Both the position numbers and the translations under genes were made by a program. The notes beneath the pieces are model-generated. The model was not told the origin of the DNA and did no database searches. It saw only the letters and a list, made by a program, of their open reading frames with translations. DNA of 64,000 nt from Amycolatopsis pittospori (GTDB taxonomy: Bacteria > Actinomycetota > Actinomycetes > Mycobacteriales > Pseudonocardiaceae). Location: NCBI RefSeq assembly GCF_013870525.1, contig NZ_JACBXD010000040.1, positions 1 through 64,000 of the forward strand, in the 5' to 3' direction. Of this stretch, positions 33,469 through 42,296 are shown piece by piece (the first letter of the stretch is position 1; every line of letters begins with the position of its first letter).

Positions 33469-33810
33469 ATGTACGAAATCGACTTCGTCGAGTTCCCGTC
33501 GAGTTCGGCCGCGGACTCGAGCAAGTTCTTCGAAAAGGCCTTCGGGTGGTCGGCGACGCCGTACGGCCCGGCGTATTCCGACGTCCAGAGCGGCGGCACG
33601 GTCTCGTTCGGCTTCCAGCAGGACGCGGCGCAGCAGACCGCCGCGCCGCTGGTGACGATCCGCACCGACGACCTCGAGCGGGCGAGGGGGTCCGTCGAGG
33701 CCGCGGGCGGTGTCGTCACGGTCGAGCCGTTCTCCTTCCCCGGCGGACGCCGGTTCCACTTCCGCGAGCCCGGCGGTGCCGAACTCGCGGTGTGGCGCCC
33801 GGACGCCTGA
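33469..33810 (+). CDS. VOC family protein
   Basis: A 113-residue glyoxalase/bleomycin-resistance fold protein: IDFVEFPSSSAADSSKFFEK opens unit one and RRFHFREPGGAELAVWRPD closes unit two. Metal ligands and substrate cannot be fixed from sequence. It lies 36 bp after the LexA-like gene, same strand, and 2 bp before the convergent DoxX-like gene. Confidence 0.85.
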   Translation: MYEIDFVEFPSSSAADSSKFFEKAFGWSATPYGPAYSDVQSGGTVSFGFQQDAAQQTAAPLVTIRTDDLERARGSVEAAGGVVTVEPFSFPGGRRFHFREPGGAELAVWRPDA

Positions 33811-33812
33811 CA

Positions 33813-34160
33813 TCAGGCGGCGAAGTAGAGCACCAGGGAGGCGGCGACGGGAGCCATGTACATCAGCGGGAACGCGACGTGCGACGGCCAGTGCGCGCGG
33901 AGCACGGTGATCACGGCGCCGGCGAAGTAGAGCACCAGGCCGATCCCGGCCGCGACCCCCAGCACGGGGATCCAGAGGCCGGCGATCAGGCCGATCGCGC
34001 CCGCGGCCTTGGCGACCCCGAGCGGGTTCCACCAGGAGCGAGGAACGCTGTAGTCGGCCAGCGGCTGCACGACCCACTTGGCGCGAGTGAAGATCGAGAC
34101 GGCCGAGAAAGCGGCCATCAGGGCTCCGACGATGGTGACGATGACGTAAGCGGTCGACAT
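33813..34160 (-). CDS. DoxX-like membrane protein
   Basis: A 115-residue protein with four predicted membrane segments (about residues 5-25, 46-65, 68-86 and 95-113). GVAKAAGAIGLIAGLWIPVL is the usual second-helix signature of DoxX-like proteins. Its function is not known. AAGGAGAAACCGG precedes the ATG. Confidence 0.8.
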   Translation of the reverse strand: MSTAYVIVTIVGALMAAFSAVSIFTRAKWVVQPLADYSVPRSWWNPLGVAKAAGAIGLIAGLWIPVLGVAAGIGLVLYFAGAVITVLRAHWPSHVAFPLMYMAPVAASLVLYFAA

Positions 34161-34282
34161 TCCGGTTTCTCCTTCGGTTCTTGGTGGTACGCCGGGTTGA
34201 CCCCGCCCGCCTGAACGATGTGACAGCTCCGCACGTGAACCGGGTCACAGGGTCCACCTCGGTTTTGGAGCAAGCGCTCTGT

Positions 34283-34295
34283 TACTCTCGGCGCC
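34283..34295 (+). promoter_or_regulatory. Probable -10 box of the tetR gene
   Basis: TACTCT at 34283-34288 lies 7 nt before the ATG at 34296. AAGCGCTCTG just upstream contains AGCGCT, a small palindrome that may be part of an operator. Confidence 0.4.
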
Positions 34296-34904
34296 ATGGC
34301 CCGGCCCCGCGTCCACGACCTCGAAAGGCTGCTCGACGTTGCCGAGCGCCTCGTCGTCGACGTCGGCCCGCGAGGCGTCACCGTCCGGTCCCTCGCGGTC
34401 GCCGCGGGCGTCCCCAACGGCACGATCTACCACGCCTTCGGCTCGCTCGGCGCGCTCCTGGCCCGTGTCTGGCTGCGCGCCGCGACCGACTTCCTCGCCT
34501 TTCAGACGGAACTCACCGACCAAGAGGAAGATCCGGTCGAAGCCACGGTGGCCGCGGCCGACGCGCCCGCCGCGTTCGCCGGGCGAAGGCCGGCCGCGGC
34601 CCGGCTGCTCCTCACCGTCAAGAAGGAACAACTACTCGGCCCGCAGGTCCCCGACGACCTCGCCGGCGCCCTCCTCGCACTCGACAAACGCCTGGTCGCG
34701 CTGCTGATCCGGCTCGCCGCGAGACTTTGGGACCGACACGACGCCCAGGCTGTGGAAGTGCTCACGACCTGCGTGGTAGACCTGCCGACGGCCTTGTTCC
34801 GCCGCGCTCTCACCGTGGGTGAACCGATCTCCGAAGACTCACGTGTACGGCTCGCGACAGCGGTCCGCGCCGTACTCCTGCTCCCGCCCTCACGAAAGGA
34901 CTGA
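34296..34904 (+). CDS. TetR family regulator
   Basis: A 202-residue TetR protein with the N-terminal DNA-binding domain LLDVAERLVVDVGPRGVTVR then SLAVAAGVPNGTIYHAFGSL. The ligand domain is variable. It is followed 2 bp later by the enoyl-CoA isomerase-like gene, so it likely senses an acyl-CoA or fatty acid and controls this two-gene unit (inference). Confidence 0.9.
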   Translation: MARPRVHDLERLLDVAERLVVDVGPRGVTVRSLAVAAGVPNGTIYHAFGSLGALLARVWLRAATDFLAFQTELTDQEEDPVEATVAAADAPAAFAGRRPAAARLLLTVKKEQLLGPQVPDDLAGALLALDKRLVALLIRLAARLWDRHDAQAVEVLTTCVVDLPTALFRRALTVGEPISEDSRVRLATAVRAVLLLPPSRKD

Positions 34905-34906
34905 CA

Positions 34907-35563
34907 ATGCCGACTCTGCGCTACGACGCGCCGGTGTTCCTGCTGGACCTCGGAGAAGACGAAAACCGCTTCTCACCCTCGTGGCTGAAGACCGTCCATT
35001 CACTGCTGGACACCGTCGTCGCGCATCCGGATCCGGCCGTACTGGTCACCGTCGGCGCCGGGAAGTTCTACTCGAACGGCCTCGACCTCGAATGGCTCAC
35101 CAGCAACCCCGCCCAGGCCGCGGAGTACGTCGGCGAAGTCCACGAACTGCTGGCCCGCATGCTCACCCTCGGCGTGCACACGGTCGCCGCGGTCAACGGG
35201 CACGCCTTCGGCGCCGGGGCGATGCTCGCGATGGCGCACGACTTCCGGGTGATGCGCGCCGACCGCGGGTACTTCTGCTTCCCCGAGGCCGACATCAACA
35301 TCCCGTTCACGCCGGGGATGGCCGCGGTGATCCAGGGCAAGCTCACCCCGGCCGCCGCGATGGCCTCGATGACCACAGGACGCCGATTCGGCGGCACGGA
35401 CGCGCGGGATCTGGGGCTGGTGGACGCCGTCGCCGAGAAATCCGCACTGATCGAGTACGCCGCCGACCTCGTCCGCCCGCTCGCCGGAAAGGACCGCGGC
35501 ACGCTGTCCGCGATCAAGACGACGATGTTCACCCCCGCCGTCACCGCACTTCGCGCCAAGTAA
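34907..35563 (+). CDS. Enoyl-CoA hydratase/isomerase family protein (delta3-delta2 isomerase-like)
   Basis: A 218-residue crotonase-fold protein, shorter than typical hydratases. GKFYSNGLDLEWL carries one oxyanion-hole NH and VNGHAFGAGAMLAMAHDFRV the other. YFCFPEADINIPFTPGM has a single acidic residue, as in eukaryotic-type delta3,delta2-enoyl-CoA isomerases, rather than the two Glu of hydratases. It would move double bonds during unsaturated fatty-acid oxidation. AAGGACTGACA before ATG. Directly downstream of tetR. Confidence 0.85.
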   Translation: MPTLRYDAPVFLLDLGEDENRFSPSWLKTVHSLLDTVVAHPDPAVLVTVGAGKFYSNGLDLEWLTSNPAQAAEYVGEVHELLARMLTLGVHTVAAVNGHAFGAGAMLAMAHDFRVMRADRGYFCFPEADINIPFTPGMAAVIQGKLTPAAAMASMTTGRRFGGTDARDLGLVDAVAEKSALIEYAADLVRPLAGKDRGTLSAIKTTMFTPAVTALRAK

Positions 35564-35580
35564 GGGCACAATCATCGACT

Positions 35581-36609
35581 GTGAGCGAAGATATTTTGCG
35601 AGCCGAGGACCCCGACGTCGCCGAAGCCCGCAACGGGGATGACGCGGCGTTCAATCGCCTGGTCGAGCCGCTGCGCCGCGAGTTGCACGCCCACTGCTAC
35701 CGCATGCTGGGCTCGACCCACGACGCCGACGACGCCTTGCAGGACGCGCTGCTGAGGGCCTGGCGGGGGCTGGAGCGTTTCGAGGGTCGTAGCTCGATGC
35801 GCACCTGGCTCTACACCGTCGCGACCCGCACCTGTCTCGACACCGCGGCCGCCCGCGGCAAACGCGCCCTGCCGATCGACCTCGGCCCGTCGAGTGAGCG
35901 CGCCGTGCTGGAACACGCCCCGGTGACCGAGGTCGCCTGGCTAGGCCCGTATCCGGACGCCGGCCTCGGCCAGCGTCCGGCCGGACCCGACACCCGGTAC
36001 GAACAACGCGAGGCCGTCGAGCTGGCGTTCGTCGCCGCGTTGCAGCATCTGCCGGGCAACCAGCGCGCGGCGCTGCTGCTCTTCGACGTCCTCGGCTTCT
36101 CCGCCGCCGAGATCGCGTCCACAATGGACACGTCGGTGGCGGCGGTGAACAGCGCGCTGCAACGCGCACGGGCGATCGTGGCCGAGAAGGTCCCGTCGCC
36201 GAGCCAACAGCAGACGCTGCGGAAGCTCGAAGACGCGCGGATCCGCGAGATCGCCGCGGACTTCGCCTCGGCCCTGGACCGCGGCGACGCGGACGCGCTC
36301 GTGGCGTTGCTGACCGAAGACGTCACCTGGTCCATGCCGCCGCTCACGCACTGGTACCGCGGCATCGAGGCGGTCGCCGACTTCGCCGTCGAGGTCCCGA
36401 TCGGCCGGTGCCCGAGCTGGCGCAACGAGATCATCACCGCCAACGGCCAGCCGGCCGTCGCCTGTTACGTCGGCGAATCGGCCGACGCGGTGCATCACGC
36501 CTGGTCGATCAACGTGCTGTCGCTGCGCGACGAGCAGATCTCCGAGATCACCTCGTTCCTCGACCCCGAGCTGTTCGAGCGGTTCGGTCTCCCGCCCACG
36601 AAACCCTGA
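35581..36609 (+). CDS. ECF sigma factor with C-terminal SnoaL-like domain
   Basis: A 342-residue sigma-70 factor of the SigG/TIGR02960-type group. Region 2 lies at about residues 20-90 (HCYRMLGSTHDADDALQDAL, FEGRSSMRTWLYTVATRTCL) and region 4 at about 150-200 (LPGNQRAALLLFDVLGFSAA, EIASTMDTSVAAVNSALQRA). A C-terminal SnoaL-like domain follows (DFASALDRGDADALVALLTE, MPPLTHWYRGIEAV). In this group the C-terminal domain replaces a separate anti-sigma factor and gates activity. GTG 35581, 18 bp after the isomerase gene. Confidence 0.9.
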   Translation: MSEDILRAEDPDVAEARNGDDAAFNRLVEPLRRELHAHCYRMLGSTHDADDALQDALLRAWRGLERFEGRSSMRTWLYTVATRTCLDTAAARGKRALPIDLGPSSERAVLEHAPVTEVAWLGPYPDAGLGQRPAGPDTRYEQREAVELAFVAALQHLPGNQRAALLLFDVLGFSAAEIASTMDTSVAAVNSALQRARAIVAEKVPSPSQQQTLRKLEDARIREIAADFASALDRGDADALVALLTEDVTWSMPPLTHWYRGIEAVADFAVEVPIGRCPSWRNEIITANGQPAVACYVGESADAVHHAWSINVLSLRDEQISEITSFLDPELFERFGLPPTKP

Positions 36610-36666
36610 TCGGTGCTTCACTCCTCCGCATGACAACGGCGGTCTGACCGGCGGCGGGCTGCCACG

Positions 36667-37524
36667 ATGGCCGCCATGCGAAAGATCGATCCGGTGTTCA
36701 AGGCCATCGCCACCGTGCTGACCGTGGCGATCGCGGCCGGGCTCGGGCTGTGGCTGCACGCAGCCGACCGGACCGCCGGTGACACCGGGCATTGGGTCGG
36801 CACGCACGACCCGGACCGGATCGAGGTCACCGCGTCCGTGCTCAAGGTCGACGCGGCCGCGCGGGAGGCCGTGCTGCGTGTGCTGGTCATCCCGCTGGGC
36901 AGGTACGGCGAGGACGACGGTGTCGCCCCGTCCGGGGAACTGCGGCTGCTGAACTCGTCCAGCCTCCGCGGCGACCACGTCTTCCCCGCGCACCAGCGGA
37001 TCTCCAGTCTCGACCTGCCGATCGCGCTGACCGGCGGCGCCGTCACCGACTACCCCTTCGACGGCTACGAGGCCCGGATCGAGTTCGCCGCCCTCCACAA
37101 CGGGGAACTCGCCCCGGTGCTGTTCACCCTGGACAAAGTGGACAGTCTGTTCTCCTTCTCCGTCAAGGACTATCGCGCCACCGACGGTCAGGGCGGACTC
37201 GACGTCCGGTTCGGCCGCTCCACCAGTGTGCTGGTCTTCGCCGTCTTCATGATGATCACCATGTGGGGCCTCGCCATCGCCGTGTTCTTCGGCACGCGGC
37301 ACCTCGTCACGCGGCGGCGCGGCCTGGTCTGGCCGTCGTTCGGGTTCATGGCGGCGACGCTGTTCGCGCTCGCCGGATTCCGGAACCTGGCGCCCGGTTC
37401 GCCACCGATCGGCTCGTTACTGGACTACACGGCGTTCCTGTGGGCGGAAGTCGTCATCGCGCTGTGCGTCGTCGTCGCGGTCGTGACCGGTGCGATCACC
37501 GAACACGGCAAGAAGGACGCATGA
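36667..37524 (+). CDS. DUF4436-type membrane protein
   Basis: A 285-residue membrane protein: one N-terminal membrane segment (about residues 14-31), a long extracytoplasmic domain (IEVTASVLKVDAAAREAVLR, YPFDGYEARIEFAAL), then three C-terminal membrane segments near 193-212, 224-243 and 252-277. This layout is that of DUF4436 proteins; function unknown. ATG 36667, or ATG 36676 nine bases later. A BEM46-like hydrolase follows within 8 bp. Confidence 0.78.
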   Translation: MAAMRKIDPVFKAIATVLTVAIAAGLGLWLHAADRTAGDTGHWVGTHDPDRIEVTASVLKVDAAAREAVLRVLVIPLGRYGEDDGVAPSGELRLLNSSSLRGDHVFPAHQRISSLDLPIALTGGAVTDYPFDGYEARIEFAALHNGELAPVLFTLDKVDSLFSFSVKDYRATDGQGGLDVRFGRSTSVLVFAVFMMITMWGLAIAVFFGTRHLVTRRRGLVWPSFGFMAATLFALAGFRNLAPGSPPIGSLLDYTAFLWAEVVIALCVVVAVVTGAITEHGKKDA

Positions 37525-37531
37525 TGGAGGG

Positions 37532-38329
37532 ATGCGCGGGAAGGTGTTGATCGGACTGACGGTGGCCGTCATCCTCGTCGGTGTGGTCTTCGGTGGCGCG
37601 TTCGCCTTCCAGCGCAAGCTGATCTACCTCCCCGAAGGAGGTCCGCTGCCGAACGCCGCCGAGGTCCTGCCCGGCGGACGGGACGTCACCCTCACCACGT
37701 CGGACGGCCTGAGCATCGCGAGCTGGTACTTCCCGGCCGCCGACGCGAAAGCGGCCGTGCTCGTCGCGCCGGGCAACGCGGGAAACCGCTCGTATCGCGT
37801 CCCGCTCGCCCGTGCGCTGACCGCACGCGGACTTTCGGTGCTGCTGCTCGACTATCGCGGCTACGGTGGCAATCCCGGCGACCCGTCCGAGGACGGGCTG
37901 AAGCTGGATGCCCTCGCCGCGCACGAGTTCCTGCTGCGCGAGGCGCCGGTTCCGCAGGTGTACTTCGGGGAAAGCCTCGGCTCGGCGGTCGTCACCGCAC
38001 TGGCCCTCGAACGTCCACCGTCCGCGCTCGTCCTGCGCTCGCCGTTCGTCGATCTCGCGTCGGTCGGGCAACGGCACTACCCGTTCCTGCCGGTCCGCTG
38101 GCTGCTGAGGGACGAGTTCCCGACCCGGGACAACGTCGCGCGGGTGAAGGCGCCTGTGTCCGTCGTCTACGGCTCCGCGGACTCGATCGTCCCGGCCGAG
38201 CAAAGCCGAGAGGTGGCGAAGGCGTCCGGTGCCACGACGGTCGAAGTCGCCGGGGCCGATCACAACGACCCGGCGTTCTCCGACGGTAGTGAGCTGGTCG
38301 ACGCCATCGTGCGCGGCGCCGTCCGCTGA
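37532..38329 (+). CDS. Membrane-anchored alpha/beta hydrolase, BEM46-like
   Basis: A 265-residue hydrolase anchored by an N-terminal segment (residues 4-26). The domain has VLVAPGNAGNRS (oxyanion-hole loop), LLLDYRGYGGNPGDPSEDGL, nucleophile S148 in YFGESLGSAV, D in YGSADSIVP and H in GADHNDPAF. The pattern is that of BEM46/ABHD13 proteins of unknown substrate. ATG 37532 lies only a few bases after GGAGG, so the start is not certain. Confidence 0.83.
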   Translation: MRGKVLIGLTVAVILVGVVFGGAFAFQRKLIYLPEGGPLPNAAEVLPGGRDVTLTTSDGLSIASWYFPAADAKAAVLVAPGNAGNRSYRVPLARALTARGLSVLLLDYRGYGGNPGDPSEDGLKLDALAAHEFLLREAPVPQVYFGESLGSAVVTALALERPPSALVLRSPFVDLASVGQRHYPFLPVRWLLRDEFPTRDNVARVKAPVSVVYGSADSIVPAEQSREVAKASGATTVEVAGADHNDPAFSDGSELVDAIVRGAVR

Positions 38330-38330
38330 C

Positions 38331-39314
38331 TCAGGTTCGCGTGCTCCGATGCGGTGACAGGGAGTGCCCGGGGTTGAGTTTGCGGCCGAGGCGGTCGGCC
38401 TTCGGCCAACGGACATCCGTGGCCCAACCCGCCTTCTCGAACAACCAGATCAACCGCGCCGACATATCGATCTGACCGCGACGGACACCATGCCGAGCAC
38501 CCGTGGGATCAGCATGGTGGGAGTTGTGCCAGGACTCGCCCATCGACGCGATAGCGAGCGGCCAAAAATTCGCCGACTTGTCGCGGGCAGCGAACGGACG
38601 GTCACCGATCATGTGACACAACGAGTTCACCGACCACGTCACGTGATGCAGGAGCGCGACACGGACCAGACTCGCCCAGAAGAACGCCGTCACCGCACCC
38701 CACCACGACAACGTGATCACACCGCCGAGCACGGCGGGCGCGAGCAGCGTGACGACGGTGAGCAGCGGGAACATCCGATCGATACGGGCAAGATCACGGT
38801 CGGCGAGCAGGTCCGGGGCGAACCGCTGCGCGTTCGTCTTCTCCCGATCGAAGAGCCAACCCATGTGGGCGTGCCAGAAACCACGGGCCAACGCGGCCGG
38901 GCTGGTACCGAACCGCCACGGGGAGTGAGGGTCGCCGTCACGGTCGGAGAACGCGTGGTGGCGGCGGTGGTCAGCCACCCAGCCGATCACCGGGCCCTGC
39001 ATCGCCATACTCCCGGTGACCGCCAACGCGATCCGCAGGGCGCGGTTGGCCTTGAAGGAGCCGTGGGTGAAGTAACGATGGAAACCCACCGTCACACCGA
39101 GGCCGGTGAGGAAGTAGAAGCCGGCACCGATGGCGATGTCCACCCACCCCAGACCCCACCCCCACGCGAACGGGACAGCAGCGGCCAACGCCAGCAACGG
39201 CACCACCGCGAACAACTTCACCAGCAGGTTTTCAGTGCGGGACTGCTCCCCGGACAACATCGGCTGCGGAGTCTGCCGTTCTTCGGTGTCCGGGGTTCTT
39301 AGAACTGAGGTCAT
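38331..39314 (-). CDS. Acyl-CoA delta-9 fatty acid desaturase
   Basis: A 327-residue integral membrane desaturase with the three His boxes HRYFTH (79-84), HRRHH (116-120) and HNSHH (263-267) that bind the di-iron centre. Hydrophobic segments are at about residues 34-52, 57-78, 95-112 and 183-205. It introduces the 9,10 double bond in acyl-CoA, as DesA3-type enzymes do with a partner reductase. No reductase gene lies beside it. The C-terminus ends 2 bp from the convergent hydrolase gene. Confidence 0.93.
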   Translation of the reverse strand: MTSVLRTPDTEERQTPQPMLSGEQSRTENLLVKLFAVVPLLALAAAVPFAWGWGLGWVDIAIGAGFYFLTGLGVTVGFHRYFTHGSFKANRALRIALAVTGSMAMQGPVIGWVADHRRHHAFSDRDGDPHSPWRFGTSPAALARGFWHAHMGWLFDREKTNAQRFAPDLLADRDLARIDRMFPLLTVVTLLAPAVLGGVITLSWWGAVTAFFWASLVRVALLHHVTWSVNSLCHMIGDRPFAARDKSANFWPLAIASMGESWHNSHHADPTGARHGVRRGQIDMSARLIWLFEKAGWATDVRWPKADRLGRKLNPGHSLSPHRSTRT

Positions 39315-39479
39315 GTCACCGTTTCTTGTCGATGGCCAGAGCTGGTTTCAGCTTCTGTCACGACGCGGCGCACGAAGGCGACGCCCGCGACGAATTCTGC
39401 GCGAGCGTGCTTGGACAACACGACACCCAAAACGTTGGACCATCTCGTACAACGACGGGTGGCGGCCGAAAGTTCCGGC

Positions 39480-39510
39480 GGGTGCCCCGGCGGCGAAAGC
39501 CAGGGCACCC
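39480..39510 (-). terminator. Hairpin downstream of the deazaflavin-hemerythrin gene
   Basis: GGGTGCCC (39480-39487) and GGGCACCC (39503-39510) with further pairing inside form a stem about 10 bp past the stop codon. There is no T-tract. Confidence 0.5.
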
Positions 39511-39518
39511 GTCCCCGG

Positions 39519-40376
39519 TCAGCCCGGCGCCGGTGCGGTCACGTTGAGTGCCGCCACGACGGTTTTCTCCTCATAGGCGAAATGTGCTTCGAGCTCGTCC
39601 GCGAGTGCGCCGAAGTCGTCGCGCAGCCGGACCGGATCACTCTCGCCGTGGACGTACCCCTCGACGAGCTCACGGATCCGCTTCTGCAACGCCGCGACGA
39701 CGACGTGGTCCTCCCCGAGCTTCGTCAACGCCGGCGCGAGCGCGGGAAACCGTTGCGCCAGCATCGGAAACGCCCCTCTGTCTTCGCCGGTATGATGCTT
39801 GGTCAGCGCTTCGCAGAACGAAACACAGTGTGCGCGCAGGGATTTCTCCATGGTGAGCGAATCCGCGCGACCGGCCACGATGTCGTCGACCCCCTTGCGC
39901 AGTGTCTTGAGTTCGTCGCGCAGCCACTCGTGGACCTCCACCAGGAAGTCCCCCATCCCCCGCACCCGGTCGTCGAGGCGATGCAGGATCACGACGGGCA
40001 GCTCCCGCGTCGTTTTCGCCTGATACTCGGCGAATCCCGGGTCCTTCGCGACGACCTTCGCGAACAGTGCGTCCCGCTCCGCACCAGACGGAATGGCCGC
40101 GACCGCCTCGTAGGTCTCGGTGCCGGTCTCGATCGTCACCCGCTGGTCGTGCCGGATGTTGTGGTACCACCCCGGATGCCCGGAGGCCCCCATATTCGAG
40201 GCGACGACGACGGTCTTGCCGTCGATTTCGAGGTACCCCAACGGATTCGTGCGCCGCTTGCCACTCTTGGCACCGGCGGTGGTGAGCAGGATCAACTCCC
40301 ACCCCTCGAACATTCCGCCGAGCTTTCCCTTGTTCTGCCTGAATTCCTCGACAACCTGATCGTTGAAGCCGGTCAA
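39519..40376 (-). CDS. Fusion of F420-dependent (DDN-like) reductase and hemerythrin HHE domain
   Basis: A 285-residue two-domain protein. The N-terminal part (to about residue 130) is a split-barrel deazaflavin-dependent nitroreductase-like domain (LLTTAGAKSGKRRTNPLGYL, ASNMGASGHPGWYHNI), the family that uses F420H2. The C-terminal part (about 140-285) is a hemerythrin-like four-helix domain with VEVHEWLRDEL, KHHTGED, GEDHVVVAAL and EAHFAYEEKTV, giving the His/Glu set for a di-iron site. This could couple F420 chemistry to oxygen or NO handling. The start is TTG 40376 with AAAGGAAAG; ATG 40451 is the long alternative. Confidence 0.82.
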   Translation of the reverse strand: MTGFNDQVVEEFRQNKGKLGGMFEGWELILLTTAGAKSGKRRTNPLGYLEIDGKTVVVASNMGASGHPGWYHNIRHDQRVTIETGTETYEAVAAIPSGAERDALFAKVVAKDPGFAEYQAKTTRELPVVILHRLDDRVRGMGDFLVEVHEWLRDELKTLRKGVDDIVAGRADSLTMEKSLRAHCVSFCEALTKHHTGEDRGAFPMLAQRFPALAPALTKLGEDHVVVAALQKRIRELVEGYVHGESDPVRLRDDFGALADELEAHFAYEEKTVVAALNVTAPAPG

Positions 40377-40835
40377 TGCTTTCCTTTCCCGTCGCGTTTT
40401 CAGCAGTCGAACAGTCGACAGGAGGGCGGAACCATCACCGGAAAAGGGCATGAAGACAGCACCCCGAGCCTTTGGCGCTTATGCTTCGACGTGCGCACCA
40501 CAAAGAGGCGTCATCCCACTGACGAGGGGATGCGGAATGCGAGAGACGGTCTGCGCCGATCTCCGGTGGCTGAAGTAGCCGCTACCTCCATGCGTAGGCC
40601 CATACGGGGCTCAGGAACGACGTTAGCACAAGGGCCGCCGGCCGCGCACCTCCCTCTTTCGTCACCTACGACCATCTCGCCGACGCGCTTCGCAGACTTA
40701 ATACGCGAAGCGACCTTCGACGGGCGTAGCACGGCTTAAAGCTTTGACTTTGCATCATTTTGACCCTGTCGGGTTATTTCGTGTCATAAATATTTTACTA
40801 GCACAGGTGTTCGACTGTCGGGTATCGTTGATGTC
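40377..40835. other. Intergenic stretch with an AT-rich promoter zone
   Basis: No gene is supported here. From about 40735 to 40800 the sequence is markedly AT-rich (CATAAATATTTTACTAGC) for this genome, which may mark a strong or horizontally acquired promoter for the HNH gene. The middle part (40500-40620) has several small inverted repeats, but no known riboswitch was recognised. Confidence 0.5.
40823..40835 (+). promoter_or_regulatory. Probable -10 box of the HNH gene
   Basis: TATCGT at 40823-40828 lies 7 nt before the GTG at 40836 and no Shine-Dalgarno sequence intervenes. Confidence 0.4.
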
Positions 40836-42092
40836 GTGGCCAGCGAAAACAGTCCCCCGTCGGCGTGCACCGAGTGGTGGCGTGTCGATACCGCGACGCT
40901 GCATGCCCGCAAACAGGAAATCGAAGTCCTGAAACGCCGGTTGGACGCGGAGCAGTACGCGATCTTCGCGGAACTCAACACGCGCGGAATCCGCGGTTGT
41001 TATGGGCATTCGACGTTGATGGGCCTGATCCTGCAGGACTTCCACGTGTCGGAGAAGGAAGCCTCAGCCCGCGCCGATCGCGCTCTTGCCCTGCATCCCG
41101 GCGTAGCTCTCGGTGGCGACATCGTGCCCCCGCTGGCACCGTTGACCGCCGACGCCGCCGCCGAAGGCGCGATCGGTGGCAGCCAGATCGACGCGATCAT
41201 CGGCGCCCTGGCCCAGGTCCCCTCGTTCGTGCCTGAGGAGGATGTGCGGGCGGGGGAGAAGATCCTGGTCGATCTGGCTCGTCGTGCTGGGCCGAAGGAG
41301 ATCGTCAAGGCTGGGCGTCGGATGCTGGACACGATGGACCCCGACGGTAAAGAGCCTCGTAACGAGGATCCGAAGGACGCTCGGCCTGAGTTGCGGTTCA
41401 TCAAGCACCGGGACGGCACCCTCGGGTTCGCCGGAACCCTCGACCTGGAGATCTACGCACGGTTGAAGTCCGACCTCGATCCTTTGGCGAAGCCGCACAA
41501 GGCCGTGGACGGCGTCCGGGACCCTCGTACCCAGGGTGAACGCTATGGGGATGCGTTCTCCGACTATGTGCGGATGAAGACCGCCAGCCCCGACATCCCC
41601 AGCCAAGCCGGGGAGTCGACCCAGATCCTGGTCACCATGGCCTACGACGACCTCATGAACGAAGTCGGCGACGGCCTCCTGGATTTGGTCGGCCCCATCT
41701 CCGCCACCGATGTGCGAATCCTCGCGTGTGATGCCCGGATCCGGCCCGTCGTGCTCTCCGGTGCCGGGCAACCGCTTGATGTGGGCCGCTCCAGCCGGTC
41801 GACCACCACACCGCAGAAACACGCGTTGAAGATCCGCGACGGTGGGTGCGCGTTCCCCGGCTGCGACATGCCCGTGCAACGCTGCACCGCACACCACATC
41901 GTTTTCTGGCGCCATCGCGGCGAGACGAAGATCGACAACCTGGTGCTGCTCTGCACCAAACACCACCGGCTGATCCACAAAAGCGAATGGAAAGTCCAGC
42001 TCGCCCAAGACGGACTCCCGGAATTCATCGCACCCACCTACCTCGACCCCACCGGCACACCGAGACGCAACACCATGCACCTCCGGGTATAG
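40836..42092 (+). CDS. DUF222/13E12-repeat protein with HNH endonuclease domain
   Basis: A 418-residue protein of the actinobacterial 13E12 repeat family. A DUF222 domain (AEQYAIFAELNTRGIRGCYG through the helical middle) is followed by a C-terminal HNH nuclease: CAFPGCDMPVQRCTAHHIVF, WRHRGETKIDNLVLLC, TKHHRLIHKSEW. The Cys pair and the AHHI/KHH motifs give the zinc-beta-beta-alpha-metal site. Such genes are often multi-copy and linked to mobile DNA, but no element boundary was seen. GTG 40836, with an AT-rich zone upstream. Confidence 0.9.
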   Translation: MASENSPPSACTEWWRVDTATLHARKQEIEVLKRRLDAEQYAIFAELNTRGIRGCYGHSTLMGLILQDFHVSEKEASARADRALALHPGVALGGDIVPPLAPLTADAAAEGAIGGSQIDAIIGALAQVPSFVPEEDVRAGEKILVDLARRAGPKEIVKAGRRMLDTMDPDGKEPRNEDPKDARPELRFIKHRDGTLGFAGTLDLEIYARLKSDLDPLAKPHKAVDGVRDPRTQGERYGDAFSDYVRMKTASPDIPSQAGESTQILVTMAYDDLMNEVGDGLLDLVGPISATDVRILACDARIRPVVLSGAGQPLDVGRSSRSTTTPQKHALKIRDGGCAFPGCDMPVQRCTAHHIVFWRHRGETKIDNLVLLCTKHHRLIHKSEWKVQLAQDGLPEFIAPTYLDPTGTPRRNTMHLRV

Positions 42093-42214
42093 GCCGACAA
42101 CCTGACTTCACCACCTACTAGGACTGGTCGTGGCACGCCCCAGCTCTCATGCCCGCACGCCGTTGCCCGGCAACGTCAGCCGCCCTACCCCTGTACCGAC
42201 TCAGCTCCAGGCGG

Positions 42215-42262
42215 GGTCGTGAGTGATAAAGGGGGTTAGAACGACACTTATCACTCACGACC
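42215..42262. repeat. Palindromic element, family B copy 3
   Basis: Perfect 15-bp arms GGTCGTGAGTGATAA (42215-42229) and TTATCACTCACGACC (42248-42262). The loop AGGGGGTTAGAACGACAC shares GGTTAGAAC with the copy between aceA and aceB. Confidence 0.9.
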
Positions 42263-42296
42263 CACCCGCCGACCCGCTCTCCGGCATCATCGAGCC

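Noticed and set aside
40500..40640. Possible riboswitch upstream of the HNH gene
   Set aside because: Several small inverted repeats exist, but no recognised aptamer core was found and no metabolite gene follows.
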